In this document: piece by piece, positions 53,897-63,896 of the stretch
Layout: each line of letters opens with the position of its first letter
Position numbering within the stretch: the first letter of the stretch is position 1
Program-made: the position numbers and the translations under genes
The notes under the pieces: model-generated
Databases searched by the model: none
What the model saw: the letters and a program-made list of their open reading frames with translations, nothing else
Told to the model about the DNA's origin: nothing
DNA from: an uncultured Lachnospiraceae bacterium
Lineage (GTDB): Bacteria > Bacillota > Clostridia > Lachnospirales > Lachnospiraceae
Direction: 5' to 3'
Assembly (NCBI GenBank): GCA_902789175.1
Contig: CADANF010000032.1
Location: 1 to 64,000, forward strand
Length of the DNA stretch: 64,000 nucleotides

Positions 53897-53961
53897 TAGA
53901 GTTCTTGGCACCGTGTTTTTACTGGACGAAGGGACCTTTGCAATCGCCCGACAAGGGGCAG

Positions 53962-54085
53962 CTAGTATAACGTCACTTAAATAACTGGACCGAATGCTTG
54001 CCTGCTTACATCGATAGCACGCCTCAAAAATCCTCAGCGTAGCCCGCTACGCCTACGTCCAGTTATTTTGCGAACGTTATACTAG
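53962..54085 (+). repeat. Hairpin repeat element, copy 3 (124 bp)
   Basis: Nearly identical to copy 2 but lacks nine bases (AGCGCATTA) before the right GTCCAGTTATTT arm. Ends are CTAGTATAACG and CGTTATACTAG, with the same GCGTAGC-CC-GCTACGC tip. It is intergenic and does not touch a stop codon. Confidence 0.92.
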
Positions 54086-54158
54086 GATAGATGTCGGGTA
54101 GTTGCGATGGCATTGGAGATTAAGCTGCTGACTGAGAGTGGAGAAAAGGAATAAGAAT

Positions 54159-55991
54159 ATGAGTATAATTTCAGTTGAGGGATTAAAGAAAGCATTTGGC
54201 GAAAAGAAAATACTAAGTGACGCAACCTTCGGTCTTGAAGAAGGGGAAAAAGCAGGTGTTATAGGAATTAATGGAACAGGAAAATCTACGCTGCTAAAGA
54301 TGATAGCAGGAGAGGAAGAAAGTGATGATGGAAAGATCATTAAAGCTAATAAGGCCAGAGTAGCTTATCTTCCGCAGATACCTGATTTTAATTCTGATAA
54401 GACTATTATTGAATATGCAACTGATGATCTTTCGGACATGGCAGACGGCTGGAACTTAGAGGTTAAGGCGAAAGATATGCTCATTCGTCTTGGATTTAAG
54501 GACTTTAGTCAGAAGGTAAATGTTCTTTCCGGTGGAGAAAAAAAGAAGGTGGCACTGGTAAGGTGTCTTATTGAGCCTTCTGATATCCTGCTTTTGGATG
54601 AGCCTACCAATCATCTGGATGCTGCTATGGTTAGATGGCTTGAAGATTATCTTAAGGCTTATAAGGGAACTATCCTTATGGTCACTCATGACAGATATTT
54701 CCTGGATATTGTAACAAGTAAGATAATAGAACTTGATCATGGAGATGTATATAGTTATGAATCCAACTATTCTGGATTCCTTCTGCTTAAAAATAAAAGA
54801 ATTGAAGATGCCATAAATCAGGAAAAGAAGAGACAGAACTTCCTTAGGAATGAACTTAAATGGGTAAGACGAGGGGCCAGAGCAAGAACAACAAAGCAGA
54901 AGGCCAGACTTGCTCGTTTTGAGGAAGTAAGTAATACATGTGCTCCTGTTATGGATGAAGCTTTAGTTCTTGAATCTGTAGCTTCAAGAATGGGAAGAAA
55001 GACTATAGAGATAAATAACATTTCCAAGGAATATGATGGAAAAGTGCTCATTAAAGATTATACCTATACAGCTCTTAGAAATGACAGGATCGGTATAGTT
55101 GGACCTAACGGATGCGGTAAATCCACCCTTCTTAAGATGATAGCCGGATTTATACAACCAGATAAGGGAGATATATCTCTTGGAGAGACTATAAAGATAG
55201 GCTATTTTGAGCAGGAGATAACAGAACTTGAAAATGCACCTCAGGATCAAAGAGTCATTGATTATATAAGAGATACTGCTGAATATATAAAGACACCAAC
55301 AGGCTATATATCAGCGGCTCAGATACTGGAAAATTTTCTTTTTGAGGGAGAGATGCAATATTCACCTCTCTACAAGCTTTCAGGAGGCGAAAAGAGGCGT
55401 TTAAAGTTGCTTAAGGTAATTATGACGGCTCCAAATGTTTTGCTTTTAGATGAGCCTACAAATGATCTGGATATAGCGACTCTTTCAGTTCTGGAGTCTT
55501 TTCTTTCTAGTTTTGATGGGATAATCATCACTGTAAGTCATGATAGATATTTCCTGGATAATGTTGTTAACAGGATACTTTTATTTGATGGCAGTGGAAA
55601 TATAAAACAGTATGATGGTAACTATTCGGATTTTGTTGAAAAATCAGGATATGTTATGAAACTAAAGAATAGTGATGCTTCAGCAAAAGAAGGAGAAAGT
55701 GCGTCAATTCCTAAAAGTAATGTTGGAAAGCAGACATATAAACCCCGCCATGAAGAAAAACTTAAGATGTCTTATAAAGAAAAAAAAGAATATGAGACTA
55801 TTGAAGAAGATATTGCTCTTCTTGAAGAAAAAATCGAGAAGTGTGATGCCGAGATTCTTAAATATGGCAGTGATTTCGTAAAGTTAAGAGAATTAGGCGA
55901 TGAAAGAGATAGGTTAGAAAAAGAAATCGAAGAAAAGATGAGCCGTTGGGAGTATTTAGAAGAGTTAAATGACAGGATCATAAATCAGTGA
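54159..55991 (+). CDS. ABC-F family ATPase, Uup/YfmR-like
   Basis: A 610-residue protein with two ABC domains and no membrane segment. Walker A motifs GINGTGKSTLLK and GPNGCGKSTLLK, signatures LSGGEKKKVAL and LSGGEKRRLKL, and Walker B LLLDEPTNHLD and LLLDEPTNDLD. The inter-domain linker has the arginine-rich KWVRRGARARTTKQKAR of ABC-F translation factors. A C-terminal coiled coil (about 525-605) is of the Uup type. It likely rescues or tunes stalled ribosomes. ATG at 54159 with AAAGGAAT is preferred to an upstream in-frame start at 54138. Confidence 0.93.
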   Translation: MSIISVEGLKKAFGEKKILSDATFGLEEGEKAGVIGINGTGKSTLLKMIAGEEESDDGKIIKANKARVAYLPQIPDFNSDKTIIEYATDDLSDMADGWNLEVKAKDMLIRLGFKDFSQKVNVLSGGEKKKVALVRCLIEPSDILLLDEPTNHLDAAMVRWLEDYLKAYKGTILMVTHDRYFLDIVTSKIIELDHGDVYSYESNYSGFLLLKNKRIEDAINQEKKRQNFLRNELKWVRRGARARTTKQKARLARFEEVSNTCAPVMDEALVLESVASRMGRKTIEINNISKEYDGKVLIKDYTYTALRNDRIGIVGPNGCGKSTLLKMIAGFIQPDKGDISLGETIKIGYFEQEITELENAPQDQRVIDYIRDTAEYIKTPTGYISAAQILENFLFEGEMQYSPLYKLSGGEKRRLKLLKVIMTAPNVLLLDEPTNDLDIATLSVLESFLSSFDGIIITVSHDRYFLDNVVNRILLFDGSGNIKQYDGNYSDFVEKSGYVMKLKNSDASAKEGESASIPKSNVGKQTYKPRHEEKLKMSYKEKKEYETIEEDIALLEEKIEKCDAEILKYGSDFVKLRELGDERDRLEKEIEEKMSRWEYLEELNDRIINQ

Positions 55992-56080
55992 CATAGATAA
56001 TGATTAGGGGATTGACGAAAAAAAGACAAATTATTAAGCTATCTATATTTAAAACGAACTTTTTAAGGAGGAGTTATACT

Positions 56081-56731
56081 ATGTGGGGAAGAGAGATTGT
56101 TCTTAACCAGATAAAAAGTAAAACTAAGAGATTTTTTGTACTGAGTATAGTTTTTATTGTATTAGCAGCTATACTTATTGGGCTTGGAGTGATTGTAAGT
56201 TCTGGAGAATCTGACTTAGGCCCAGGAATTGTTTTTTATGTTTTTGCAGCGATATTGCTTTTATTTGCAATACCTCTTTTATTGTTTGGAATCTCAAGAA
56301 AAAAACATCCAGAGAAGCAGAGGTATTTAAGAAAACATCCGGAAGTATTAGAATATGCGGATGAACTTTATGCAACTATGGAATATCAGAATGATCATCT
56401 TATCATTTCAAATAGATTATTTGCATTTAAGACAGATCTTACAAGAATAGTAATGAGGGAACATCTTCTTTCAGTTTATGTATTTGTACAGTATTATAAT
56501 GGAGTTCCATCAAGTGTATCTCTTGTTGTTCAGACTGTAAATGATCAGTTTAATATTCCTATCAAGTTTAAAGAGAAAGATTCCTATAAAGATGATTTTA
56601 TGATCCTTGCAAAAGCGTGTCGTTTCTGTCGTCCGGGATATGGCAATCAGGACTATGTTACATATATGAGACAGATGTGGGAAGCTGCTGAAAAGAAAAA
56701 ACATGGTGGGTTTAATCATACATTATCATAA
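56081..56731 (+). CDS. Two-span membrane protein, first of a paralog pair
   Basis: A 216-residue protein with two membrane segments near the N-terminus (about 15-42 and 48-73) and a ~140-residue cytosolic domain ending YVTYMRQMWEAAEKKK. ATG at 56081 with AAGGAGGAG is chosen over an in-frame upstream start. The following gene shares the design and the ending YVEHMRKMWREAQQAK. I do not recognise the family. Confidence 0.7.
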   Translation: MWGREIVLNQIKSKTKRFFVLSIVFIVLAAILIGLGVIVSSGESDLGPGIVFYVFAAILLLFAIPLLLFGISRKKHPEKQRYLRKHPEVLEYADELYATMEYQNDHLIISNRLFAFKTDLTRIVMREHLLSVYVFVQYYNGVPSSVSLVVQTVNDQFNIPIKFKEKDSYKDDFMILAKACRFCRPGYGNQDYVTYMRQMWEAAEKKKHGGFNHTLS

Positions 56732-56763
56732 TGTTAAAAAAATAGTAAAGGGATAAATATATT

Positions 56764-57429
56764 ATGAAAACGGGAATAGAATTAGGAAAAGAGAAAAGAA
56801 GGAATGGGCGTATTTTTATATGTATTGGTTCATTGTTAATCGTATTTTTTATCGCCGTAGTTGTTAATGGAGGTTCTGATAAATTTTCATTTAAGGATCT
56901 TCTTATTATTCTTATTACTGGGTTAGGATCTATCGCTTTGGGAATATGGTTAATTTTTGGATGGAAAAAACAGCTTTTAAAAAAAGATCCTAAAATATTA
57001 TTTAAAGAAAAACAACATTATGAAAATATTGAATTTGAAAATGAATATGTAATCGTTTCAAAAGAATATATATCATTTAAACAGCAGCCGGATCATATTT
57101 TTAAAAGAGATGAAGTTCTTAATATGTTTTATAACAAATTCAGTGTAAGAGGGAGTAGCTTTTACTTATTAGAGGTAAAAACTGTAAGAATGGATGATCA
57201 ATTAACTATAAACCCAGACAGGTTTAATATAAAAGATCTTATAAAGGGCCATGTGTTTGATAAACAGCTGGAAATCTTAGGAAGTGCATGCCCTTATGCA
57301 TGTATTGGAAAATACGATCCAGGCTATGTTGAACATATGAGAAAGATGTGGAGAGAAGCACAGCAGGCTAAATTGGAAAATATGCCGGATGCCAAGGATG
57401 TGATCCATATGAGTAATGGCATTGGCTGA
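56764..57429 (+). CDS. Two-span membrane protein, second of a paralog pair
   Basis: A 221-residue protein with membrane segments at about 14-36 and 46-69, followed by a cytosolic domain aligned loosely with the preceding protein (PGYVEHMRKMWREA versus the related ending there). GGGAT precedes the ATG. The two genes are 32 bases apart and probably co-transcribed. Tandem duplication followed by divergence is the likely origin. Function unknown. Confidence 0.7.
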   Translation: MKTGIELGKEKRRNGRIFICIGSLLIVFFIAVVVNGGSDKFSFKDLLIILITGLGSIALGIWLIFGWKKQLLKKDPKILFKEKQHYENIEFENEYVIVSKEYISFKQQPDHIFKRDEVLNMFYNKFSVRGSSFYLLEVKTVRMDDQLTINPDRFNIKDLIKGHVFDKQLEILGSACPYACIGKYDPGYVEHMRKMWREAQQAKLENMPDAKDVIHMSNGIG

Positions 57430-57478
57430 TCCTCGATTATAAAAATAAAAAACTTTAGTGAATTAAAGTAAAAAAGTG

Positions 57479-57507
57479 TTGACACGAAAAAGATAAAGCG
57501 TTATAGT
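57479..57507 (+). promoter_or_regulatory. trp operon promoter
   Basis: TTGACA at 57479-57484 and TATAGT at 57502-57507 with a 17-base spacer, directly before the T-box leader. Confidence 0.88.
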
Positions 57508-57818
57508 TAATCCAACAAAAAAATATCAGTAAACCGTTGATGCGGAGATAAAAATGAAAGATGTGCTCACAGAGAGTAAGGGATGCTGAGAACCTTGCAG
57601 TAACAATTCATTAAATGGACCGCTGAGGGAGTGGTGAAAAGTTATTCTTAGTATTCCACTACGTTAAGTGCAGGCGTTAACTGCCGTGGGTATGTTGGTA
57701 CCCAGCTAAGTGTAAAATGCGAAAGCCTTTTAAAATGAGAGTGGCACCGCGGATATTTTATTAATTAAGATTATTCGTCCTCAGGTTGATATTAATATAT
57801 CGACCTGGGGATTTTTTT
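57508..57818 (+). promoter_or_regulatory. T-box riboswitch, tryptophan specific, with terminator
   Basis: Stem I is closed by GCGG (57542-57545) and CCGC (57620-57623). The specifier codon TGG (57616-57618) followed by A sits in the specifier loop, pointing to tRNA-Trp. The T-box AGAGTGGCACCGCGG (57738-57752) has TGGC, complementary to a tRNA end with discriminator G. The terminator pairs CCTCAGGTTGAT with ATCGACCTGGGG and ends in a T-run (57778-57818). Uncharged tRNA-Trp would stabilise the antiterminator and turn on trpEGDCBA. Confidence 0.93.
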
Positions 57819-57862
57819 ATTGCCTGAAAGGCAAAAGTAAACATATCAAAGGAGGTAAGAAG

Positions 57863-59356
57863 ATGAGTATCTTAACTAGTTTACAGGATTTAAAACAATA
57901 TGAGAAAGATAAGAAAATAGTTCCTGTTGCAAAAGAAATCCTGTCAGACATGGTAACACCCATTGAAGTATTAAAGAGACTTAAGAAAGTCAGCAAGAGA
58001 ACTTATATTTTAGAAAGTGTAGTGAGCCAGTCTTACTGGGGAAGATATACATTTTTAGGGTATGATCCGATCCTTGATCTTGAATTAAAGAATGGAATTC
58101 TAACCAAAACAGATCTTCTTACTGAAGAAAAAGAAGTATATGAAGTAGGAAAAGGAAAAGAAGTTGAAAAACCAGGAGACATAATTAAGGAGATAATTGA
58201 CGCAAATTCTTCTCCAAGGATTCCTGGACTTCCTTCTTTTACCGGAGGCCTTATAGGATATTTTTCTTACGATTTTATAAAATATGCTGAACCGGTACTA
58301 AAACTAAAAGAAGCAAAAGAAGATGATTTTTCAGATATGAATCTTATGCTGTTTGATAAGGTAATAGCATTTGATAATATCATGCAAAAGCTGGTGCTGA
58401 TAGTAAATATAAAGACTGATAACCTGATCGAAAATTATGTAGCGGCACTTGCCCAGCTTGATCATATGGAAGAACTGATAATATCAGGAGAGAAGGAAAA
58501 TGTTCCAAAGGGGAGGCTTTTAAGTGATTTTAAAACAGCTTTTAGCAAAGAAGAATATGAAGAGATGGTTGAAAAAGGAAAGAAGTACATCTTCGAGGGG
58601 GATATCTTTCAGGTTGTGCTTTCTAACAAGCAGCAAGCTCAATTTGCCGGAAGCTTGTTTGATACATACAGGATTCTTAGATCCAGCAATCCATCGCCAT
58701 ATATGTTCTATTTCGACATTAACGGAGAAGAAATAGCAGGTGCATCTCCGGAAACACTTACTAAATTAGATAATGGAGACCTTTATACATTTCCTCTTGC
58801 TGGAACAAGAAAGAGAGGCAGGACACCTGCTGAAGATAAAGAGATAGAGGAAGAGTTATTACAGGATGAAAAAGAACTGGCAGAGCATAATATGCTGGTA
58901 GATCTTGGTAGAAATGATCTTGGACGAGTTGCAAAGTTTGGAACAGTTGAGGTTGTGGACTATATGTCAGTTGAAAAGTATTCTCATGTAATGCATATAG
59001 GTTCTACAGTAAAGGGAGAAATTGATGATACAAAGTATGATGCGACAGATGCAATTGCATCAATTCTTCCTGCAGGTACACTTTCAGGAGCTCCTAAGAT
59101 AAGAGCCTGTCAGATTATCGATGAATTAGAAGGAGACAGGAGGGGAATCTATGGCGGAGCCATTGGATATATAGATTTCACAGGTAATATGGATACCTGT
59201 ATAGCCATTAGACTTGCGTTTAAGAAAAATGGCAAAGTAACTGTTAGATCCGGTGCCGGAATTGTGGCAGATTCCTTTCCCGCAAATGAATATCAGGAAT
59301 GCATAAACAAGGCCGGTGCCGTGATTGATGCTATCAAGGCAGCAAATGAGAGATAG
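57863..59356 (+). CDS. trpE: Anthranilate synthase component I
   Basis: A 497-residue chorismate-utilising enzyme. YILESVVSQSYWGRYTF holds the Trp-feedback region (LLES-like); PYMFYFDINGEEIAGASPETL, FPLAGTRKRGRT and LPAGTLSGAPKIRA are catalytic motifs. It makes anthranilate with TrpG. AAAGGAGG precedes the ATG. First gene of trpEGDCBA. Confidence 0.97.
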   Translation: MSILTSLQDLKQYEKDKKIVPVAKEILSDMVTPIEVLKRLKKVSKRTYILESVVSQSYWGRYTFLGYDPILDLELKNGILTKTDLLTEEKEVYEVGKGKEVEKPGDIIKEIIDANSSPRIPGLPSFTGGLIGYFSYDFIKYAEPVLKLKEAKEDDFSDMNLMLFDKVIAFDNIMQKLVLIVNIKTDNLIENYVAALAQLDHMEELIISGEKENVPKGRLLSDFKTAFSKEEYEEMVEKGKKYIFEGDIFQVVLSNKQQAQFAGSLFDTYRILRSSNPSPYMFYFDINGEEIAGASPETLTKLDNGDLYTFPLAGTRKRGRTPAEDKEIEEELLQDEKELAEHNMLVDLGRNDLGRVAKFGTVEVVDYMSVEKYSHVMHIGSTVKGEIDDTKYDATDAIASILPAGTLSGAPKIRACQIIDELEGDRRGIYGGAIGYIDFTGNMDTCIAIRLAFKKNGKVTVRSGAGIVADSFPANEYQECINKAGAVIDAIKAANER

Positions 59357-59364
59357 GAGGAAAT

Positions 59365-59937
59365 ATGATATTACTGATAGATAATTATGATAGTTTTTCC
59401 TATAACCTTTATCAGCTCGTAGGAAGCATCAATAATGATATAAATGTTATAAGAAATGATGAAATGTCTTTAGATGAGATAAGAGAGTTAAAGCCTGAAA
59501 GAATAATACTTTCACCGGGACCCGGTAGACCAGGTGAAGCGGGAATAATTGAGGATGTGATAAGAGAATTTAAAGGAGAGATCCCAATCCTTGGTGTTTG
59601 TCTTGGACATCAGGCAATCTGTGAAGTATATGGAGCTACAGTAGGTTATGCATCTCGTCTTATGCATGGAAAAAAATCTCTTTGCAGGATAGACATTACT
59701 TCCAATATCTTTAAAGGGATAAATGAAGAGATGGAAGTGGCAAGATACCATTCCTTATCTGCAAAGAAAGAGACAATACCAAAAGATTTAAAGATCACAG
59801 CCATAAGTATAGATGACGGTGAAGTAATGGCAGTAGAAGATAGTAAAAATAAAGTCTACGGATTGCAGTTCCATCCTGAATCAATACTTACGCCGGATGG
59901 CAAGAAAATGTTAGAGAATTTCTTAAAGGAGGACTAA
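59365..59937 (+). CDS. trpG: Anthranilate synthase component II (glutamine amidotransferase)
   Basis: A 190-residue class I amidotransferase. LLIDNYDSFSYNLYQLVG opens it; LSPGPGRPGEAG is the oxyanion region; GVCLGHQAICE holds the catalytic Cys; LQFHPES holds the His/Glu pair. It supplies ammonia to TrpE. It starts eight bases after trpE. Confidence 0.97.
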   Translation: MILLIDNYDSFSYNLYQLVGSINNDINVIRNDEMSLDEIRELKPERIILSPGPGRPGEAGIIEDVIREFKGEIPILGVCLGHQAICEVYGATVGYASRLMHGKKSLCRIDITSNIFKGINEEMEVARYHSLSAKKETIPKDLKITAISIDDGEVMAVEDSKNKVYGLQFHPESILTPDGKKMLENFLKED

Positions 59938-59940
59938 AAA

Positions 59941-60987
59941 ATGATTAAAGAAGCAATAGTTAAAGTATCAGAAGGTAAAGATCTTACATTTGACGAAGCT
60001 TATGAGGTAGTAAGTGAGATCATGGGCGGAGAGACAGATCAGGCCCAGACAGCGGCATTTTTAACAGCCCTCCATATTAAGGGAGAAACACCTGATGAAA
60101 TATCAGGCGCTGCAACAGCAATGAGAGAAAAAGCTCTTCCTGTAGAACATGAATCAAAGGTGCTTGAAATTGTAGGAACAGGTGGAGATAAGGCTCAGTC
60201 AATGAATGTTTCAACCACAACAGCTTTTCTTTTAGCTGCAGCGGGCGTAAATATAGCTAAGCATGGCAACAGAGCTGCTACATCAAAATGCGGAACAGCG
60301 GATGCTCTTGAAGCTTTAGGTGGAAATCTTATGGTAAGCCCTGAACTTAATCAGAAGATGATAGAAGAAAACGGCTTTGCATTTATGTTTGCTCAGAAAT
60401 ATCATTCAGCTATGAAATATGTTGGACCTGTTAGAAAGACTATCGGAATTCCGACAATATTTAATCTTCTTGGACCTCTAACAAATCCTGCAAGACCGGA
60501 CTATTTCCTTCTTGGAGTTTATAAGGAAGAATTAGTGGATGAGATTGCAGAGACACTTAAAAAAATGGGAGTAAAGCGTGCCATGGTTGTCTTTGGACAG
60601 GATGAGTTAGATGAGATTTCAGTAAGTGCAAAGACTTCTGTAGCTGAATTAAAGGAAGATGGCTCTATCGAAAGATACGAAATCAATCCAGCAGATTTTG
60701 GAATCACAGAAAAATATACAAGAGATGATATTAAGGGTGGAGAGCCTAAAGAAAACGCTTTACTTACTAAAGAAATCCTTTCTGGTAAGGCTGGGATGGA
60801 AGGCTCAAAGGCAAATCTTGCCATGAAGAATGTAGTTCTTTTAAATGCAGCTGCAGCCCTTCACTTAGTTAAAGGAGTATCTCTTAAAGAAGGATTTAAG
60901 GAAGCTGAAGAAGTAATGAATTCAGGCAAGGCACTTAATGTGATCGATAGATATGTAAAGATGTCTAATCTTGAAGCTCAGGCATAA
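59941..60987 (+). CDS. trpD: Anthranilate phosphoribosyltransferase
   Basis: A 348-residue protein with VGTGGDKAQSMNVSTTTAFLLAAAG (PRPP-binding), KHGNRAATSKCGTADALEALG and GPLTNPARP. It couples anthranilate to PRPP. It starts three bases after trpG. A slightly long C-terminus (YVKMSNLEAQA) is normal. Confidence 0.97.
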   Translation: MIKEAIVKVSEGKDLTFDEAYEVVSEIMGGETDQAQTAAFLTALHIKGETPDEISGAATAMREKALPVEHESKVLEIVGTGGDKAQSMNVSTTTAFLLAAAGVNIAKHGNRAATSKCGTADALEALGGNLMVSPELNQKMIEENGFAFMFAQKYHSAMKYVGPVRKTIGIPTIFNLLGPLTNPARPDYFLLGVYKEELVDEIAETLKKMGVKRAMVVFGQDELDEISVSAKTSVAELKEDGSIERYEINPADFGITEKYTRDDIKGGEPKENALLTKEILSGKAGMEGSKANLAMKNVVLLNAAAALHLVKGVSLKEGFKEAEEVMNSGKALNVIDRYVKMSNLEAQA

Positions 60988-61004
60988 GAATTAGGAGGTT
61001 ACTC

Positions 61005-61784
61005 GTGATACTTGATGAACTTGCAGAATCAACTAGAAAGAGAGTTGCAAAGAAAAAGGAAAAGATTTCTTTAGAAGAGATTAAAGAAAAAGCTCTTATG
61101 ATGGAAAATACAAAAGATTTTCCTTTTGAAAAGGCTCTAAAAAAAGAAGGACTTTCTATAATAGCTGAAGTAAAAAAAGCTTCTCCTTCAAAAGGAATCA
61201 TCGCAGCTGACTTTCCTTATCTAGAGATTGCTAAAGAATATGAGGCATCAGGATTAGATGCAATTTCCTGCCTTACAGAGCCAGAATATTTTAAGGGAAG
61301 CGATAAGTATTTAGAGGAGATAGCAAAGGAAGTAAAGATCCCTGTTTTAAGAAAAGATTTTACAGTAGATCCTTATATGATCTATGAAGCAAAAACACTT
61401 GGGGCATCAGCGATACTTCTTATTGCGGCAATCCTTAGTGACGAGGAATTAAAGGAATATTATGAGGTTGCAGATTCTCTAGGGCTTTCAGCTTTATTTG
61501 AAGCTCACGATGAGGAAGAAGTAAAGCGATGCTTAGCTCTGGGAGCAAGGATAGTAGGCGTAAATAATAGAAATCTAAAGGATTTTACAGTTGATATAAA
61601 TAACAGTATCAGATTAAGAGAACTGATCCCGGAAGATGTTATCTATGTATCTGAAAGTGGGATAAAGACTCCTGAAGATCTTAAGATCTTAAAGGAAAAT
61701 GGTACTGATGCGGTTCTTATAGGCGAGATGTTTATGAGAAGTGAAAATAAAAAAGAATTGATAGAAAGTTTACATAAGATATAA
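61005..61784 (+). CDS. trpC: Indole-3-glycerol-phosphate synthase
   Basis: A 259-residue TIM barrel with [64 protein letters not shown] and YVSESGI. The start is GTG with TAGGAGG. It is a mono-functional TrpC; no TrpF domain is fused to it, and no trpF follows. Confidence 0.97.
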   Translation: MILDELAESTRKRVAKKKEKISLEEIKEKALMMENTKDFPFEKALKKEGLSIIAEVKKASPSKGIIAADFPYLEIAKEYEASGLDAISCLTEPEYFKGSDKYLEEIAKEVKIPVLRKDFTVDPYMIYEAKTLGASAILLIAAILSDEELKEYYEVADSLGLSALFEAHDEEEVKRCLALGARIVGVNNRNLKDFTVDINNSIRLRELIPEDVIYVSESGIKTPEDLKILKENGTDAVLIGEMFMRSENKKELIESLHKI

Positions 61785-61794
61785 GGAGATAAAA

Positions 61795-62976
61795 ATGGCT
61801 GGTAGATTTGGTGAATTTGGTGGACAGTATATTCCAGAAACCTTAATGAATGAGATCCACAAATTAGAAAAGGCATATGAATTTTATAAAAACGATCCAG
61901 AGTTTAATAAGGAATTAGAAAGTCTTCTTAAAAATTATGCTGGACGTCCTTCTCTTCTTTACTATGCAGAGAAGATGACAAAGGATTTGGGAGGAGCAAA
62001 GATCTATCTTAAGAGAGAAGATCTTAATCATACAGGTTCTCATAAGATAAATAATGTTTTAGGTCAGATCCTTCTTGCAAAGAAGATGGGAAAGACCAGA
62101 GTGATAGCTGAGACAGGAGCCGGCCAGCATGGGGTTGCAACTGCTACAGGAGCTGCTCTTATGGGGATGGAATGTGAGATCTTCATGGGAGAAGAAGATA
62201 CAAAGAGACAGGCGCTTAATGTATATAGAATGAAACTTCTTGGAGCAAAGGTTCATGCTGTAACAAGTGGAACTAAGGTCCTTAAGGATGCTGTTAATGA
62301 ATGTATGCGTGAGTGGACAACAAGAGTAGATGATACTCTTTATGTTTTAGGTTCTGTAATGGGACCTCATCCATTCCCAACAATAGTAAGAGACTTCCAG
62401 AGCGTTATCAGTAAGGAATCCAGAGCTCAGATCTTAGAAGCAGAGGGACGTCTTCCGGATGCAGTAGTAGCATGTGTTGGCGGCGGTTCTAATGCCATTG
62501 GCTCTTTCTATGAGTATATAAAAGATGAGGGAGTAAAGCTTATTGGCTGTGAAGCTGCAGGCCGCGGCGTTGATACAGATATGAATGCAGCAACCCTTGC
62601 AAATGGTACCATCGGTATCTTCCATGGTATGAAATCCCTTTTCTGTCAGAATGAATATGGTCAGATAGCTCCGGTTTATTCTATTTCAGCCGGACTTGAT
62701 TATCCGGGAATCGGACCGGAACATGCTTATCTTCATTCAATTGGAAGAGCTCAGTATGTGGCAATAACAGATGATGAAGCAGTAAATGCATTTGAATATC
62801 TTTCAAGAACAGAAGGAATTATCCCTGCAATAGAAAGTTCACATGCAATAGCTCATGTTATGAAACTTGCACCAACAATGCCTAAAGACAGCATTATCGT
62901 TGCTACAGTTTCAGGCAGAGGCGATAAGGACGTTGCTGCAATTGCAAGATATAGAGGAGAAAAGATCTATGACTAG
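61795..62976 (+). CDS. trpB: Tryptophan synthase beta chain
   Basis: A 393-residue PLP enzyme starting [16 protein letters not shown]. The PLP lysine is in [27 protein letters not shown] and [12 protein letters not shown] are standard. It joins indole and serine. AAGGAG precedes the ATG. Its end overlaps trpA by eight bases. Confidence 0.97.
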   Translation: MAGRFGEFGGQYIPETLMNEIHKLEKAYEFYKNDPEFNKELESLLKNYAGRPSLLYYAEKMTKDLGGAKIYLKREDLNHTGSHKINNVLGQILLAKKMGKTRVIAETGAGQHGVATATGAALMGMECEIFMGEEDTKRQALNVYRMKLLGAKVHAVTSGTKVLKDAVNECMREWTTRVDDTLYVLGSVMGPHPFPTIVRDFQSVISKESRAQILEAEGRLPDAVVACVGGGSNAIGSFYEYIKDEGVKLIGCEAAGRGVDTDMNAATLANGTIGIFHGMKSLFCQNEYGQIAPVYSISAGLDYPGIGPEHAYLHSIGRAQYVAITDDEAVNAFEYLSRTEGIIPAIESSHAIAHVMKLAPTMPKDSIIVATVSGRGDKDVAAIARYRGEKIYD

Positions 62977-63745
62977 AATAAAAGACGCATTTAAAGAAAA
63001 AGCATTTATAGCCTTTCTTACTGCTGGAGATCCATCATATGAAGAATCTCTCGAAAACTTCAGAGCAGCAATAAGAGGAGGAGCAAGCCTTATAGAGGTG
63101 GGAATTCCATTTTCAGATCCTATTGCTGAAGGACCTGTAATTCAGGAAGCAGATATAAGAGCTCTTAGCGGGGGAATGACTACAGATAAGGTATTTGACT
63201 TAGTTAAGGATATCAGAAAAGAGAGCGATATCTCTCTTGTATTTATGACTTATGCAAATCCTGTATTTCATTATGGATTAGACAGATTCTTTAATAATGC
63301 AGCGGCTGCAGGAGCTGACGGTATAATAATCCCTGATGTTCCATATGAAGAATCAAAGGAATTTTCAGAAGTGGCTGAAAAATACGGGATAGATTTTATC
63401 CCGCTTGTAGCACCGACAAGTGAAGACAGGATAAAGATGATTGCTGAAAGTGCAAAAGGATTTATCTATGTAGTATCTTCAATGGGGGTAACAGGAGTAA
63501 GAAGCGAGATAAATACTGACTTAAAGTCTATGGTAGAAAGTATAAGATCAGTTACCGATGTTCCATGTGCCATTGGATTTGGAATCAGTAATCCGGAGCA
63601 GGCAAAAAAGATGGCTGAAATTGCAGATGGAGTTATCGTTGGTTCTGCAATGGTAAAGATCGTGGCTTCTGAAAAAGAAAATGCACCAAAAAAACTTGAA
63701 GAATATGTAAGTGCCATGAAGAATGCGGTTAAATCTGTTGAATAA
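62969..63745 (+). CDS. trpA: Tryptophan synthase alpha chain
   Basis: A 258-residue TIM barrel. [34 protein letters not shown] (catalytic Glu and Asp region), [28 protein letters not shown] and [11 protein letters not shown] are TrpA motifs. The ATG at 62969 inside the end of trpB is chosen because AGAGGAG lies before it and the family begins here. Last gene of the operon. Only a weak GGAAA/TTTCC hairpin follows. Confidence 0.96.
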   Translation: MTRIKDAFKEKAFIAFLTAGDPSYEESLENFRAAIRGGASLIEVGIPFSDPIAEGPVIQEADIRALSGGMTTDKVFDLVKDIRKESDISLVFMTYANPVFHYGLDRFFNNAAAAGADGIIIPDVPYEESKEFSEVAEKYGIDFIPLVAPTSEDRIKMIAESAKGFIYVVSSMGVTGVRSEINTDLKSMVESIRSVTDVPCAIGFGISNPEQAKKMAEIADGVIVGSAMVKIVASEKENAPKKLEEYVSAMKNAVKSVE

Positions 63746-63824
63746 ACAATGGGAAAAGCTAAAGTTTCCACAAAAAGCATAAAAAATACAATATTTTTTT
63801 GAAAATTTACATTTAAAAGTTTAA

Positions 63825-63854
63825 TAGACAAAAGTGTTGGTTTTGATGTATAGT
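63825..63854 (+). promoter_or_regulatory. Promoter of the PurF-like gene
   Basis: TAGACA at 63825-63830 and TATAGT at 63849-63854 with an 18-base spacer, 43 bases before the ATG. Confidence 0.6.
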
Positions 63855-63896
63855 AGCCTTGTTAATAAAATACTGTATATACAAAGGAGACTAACA

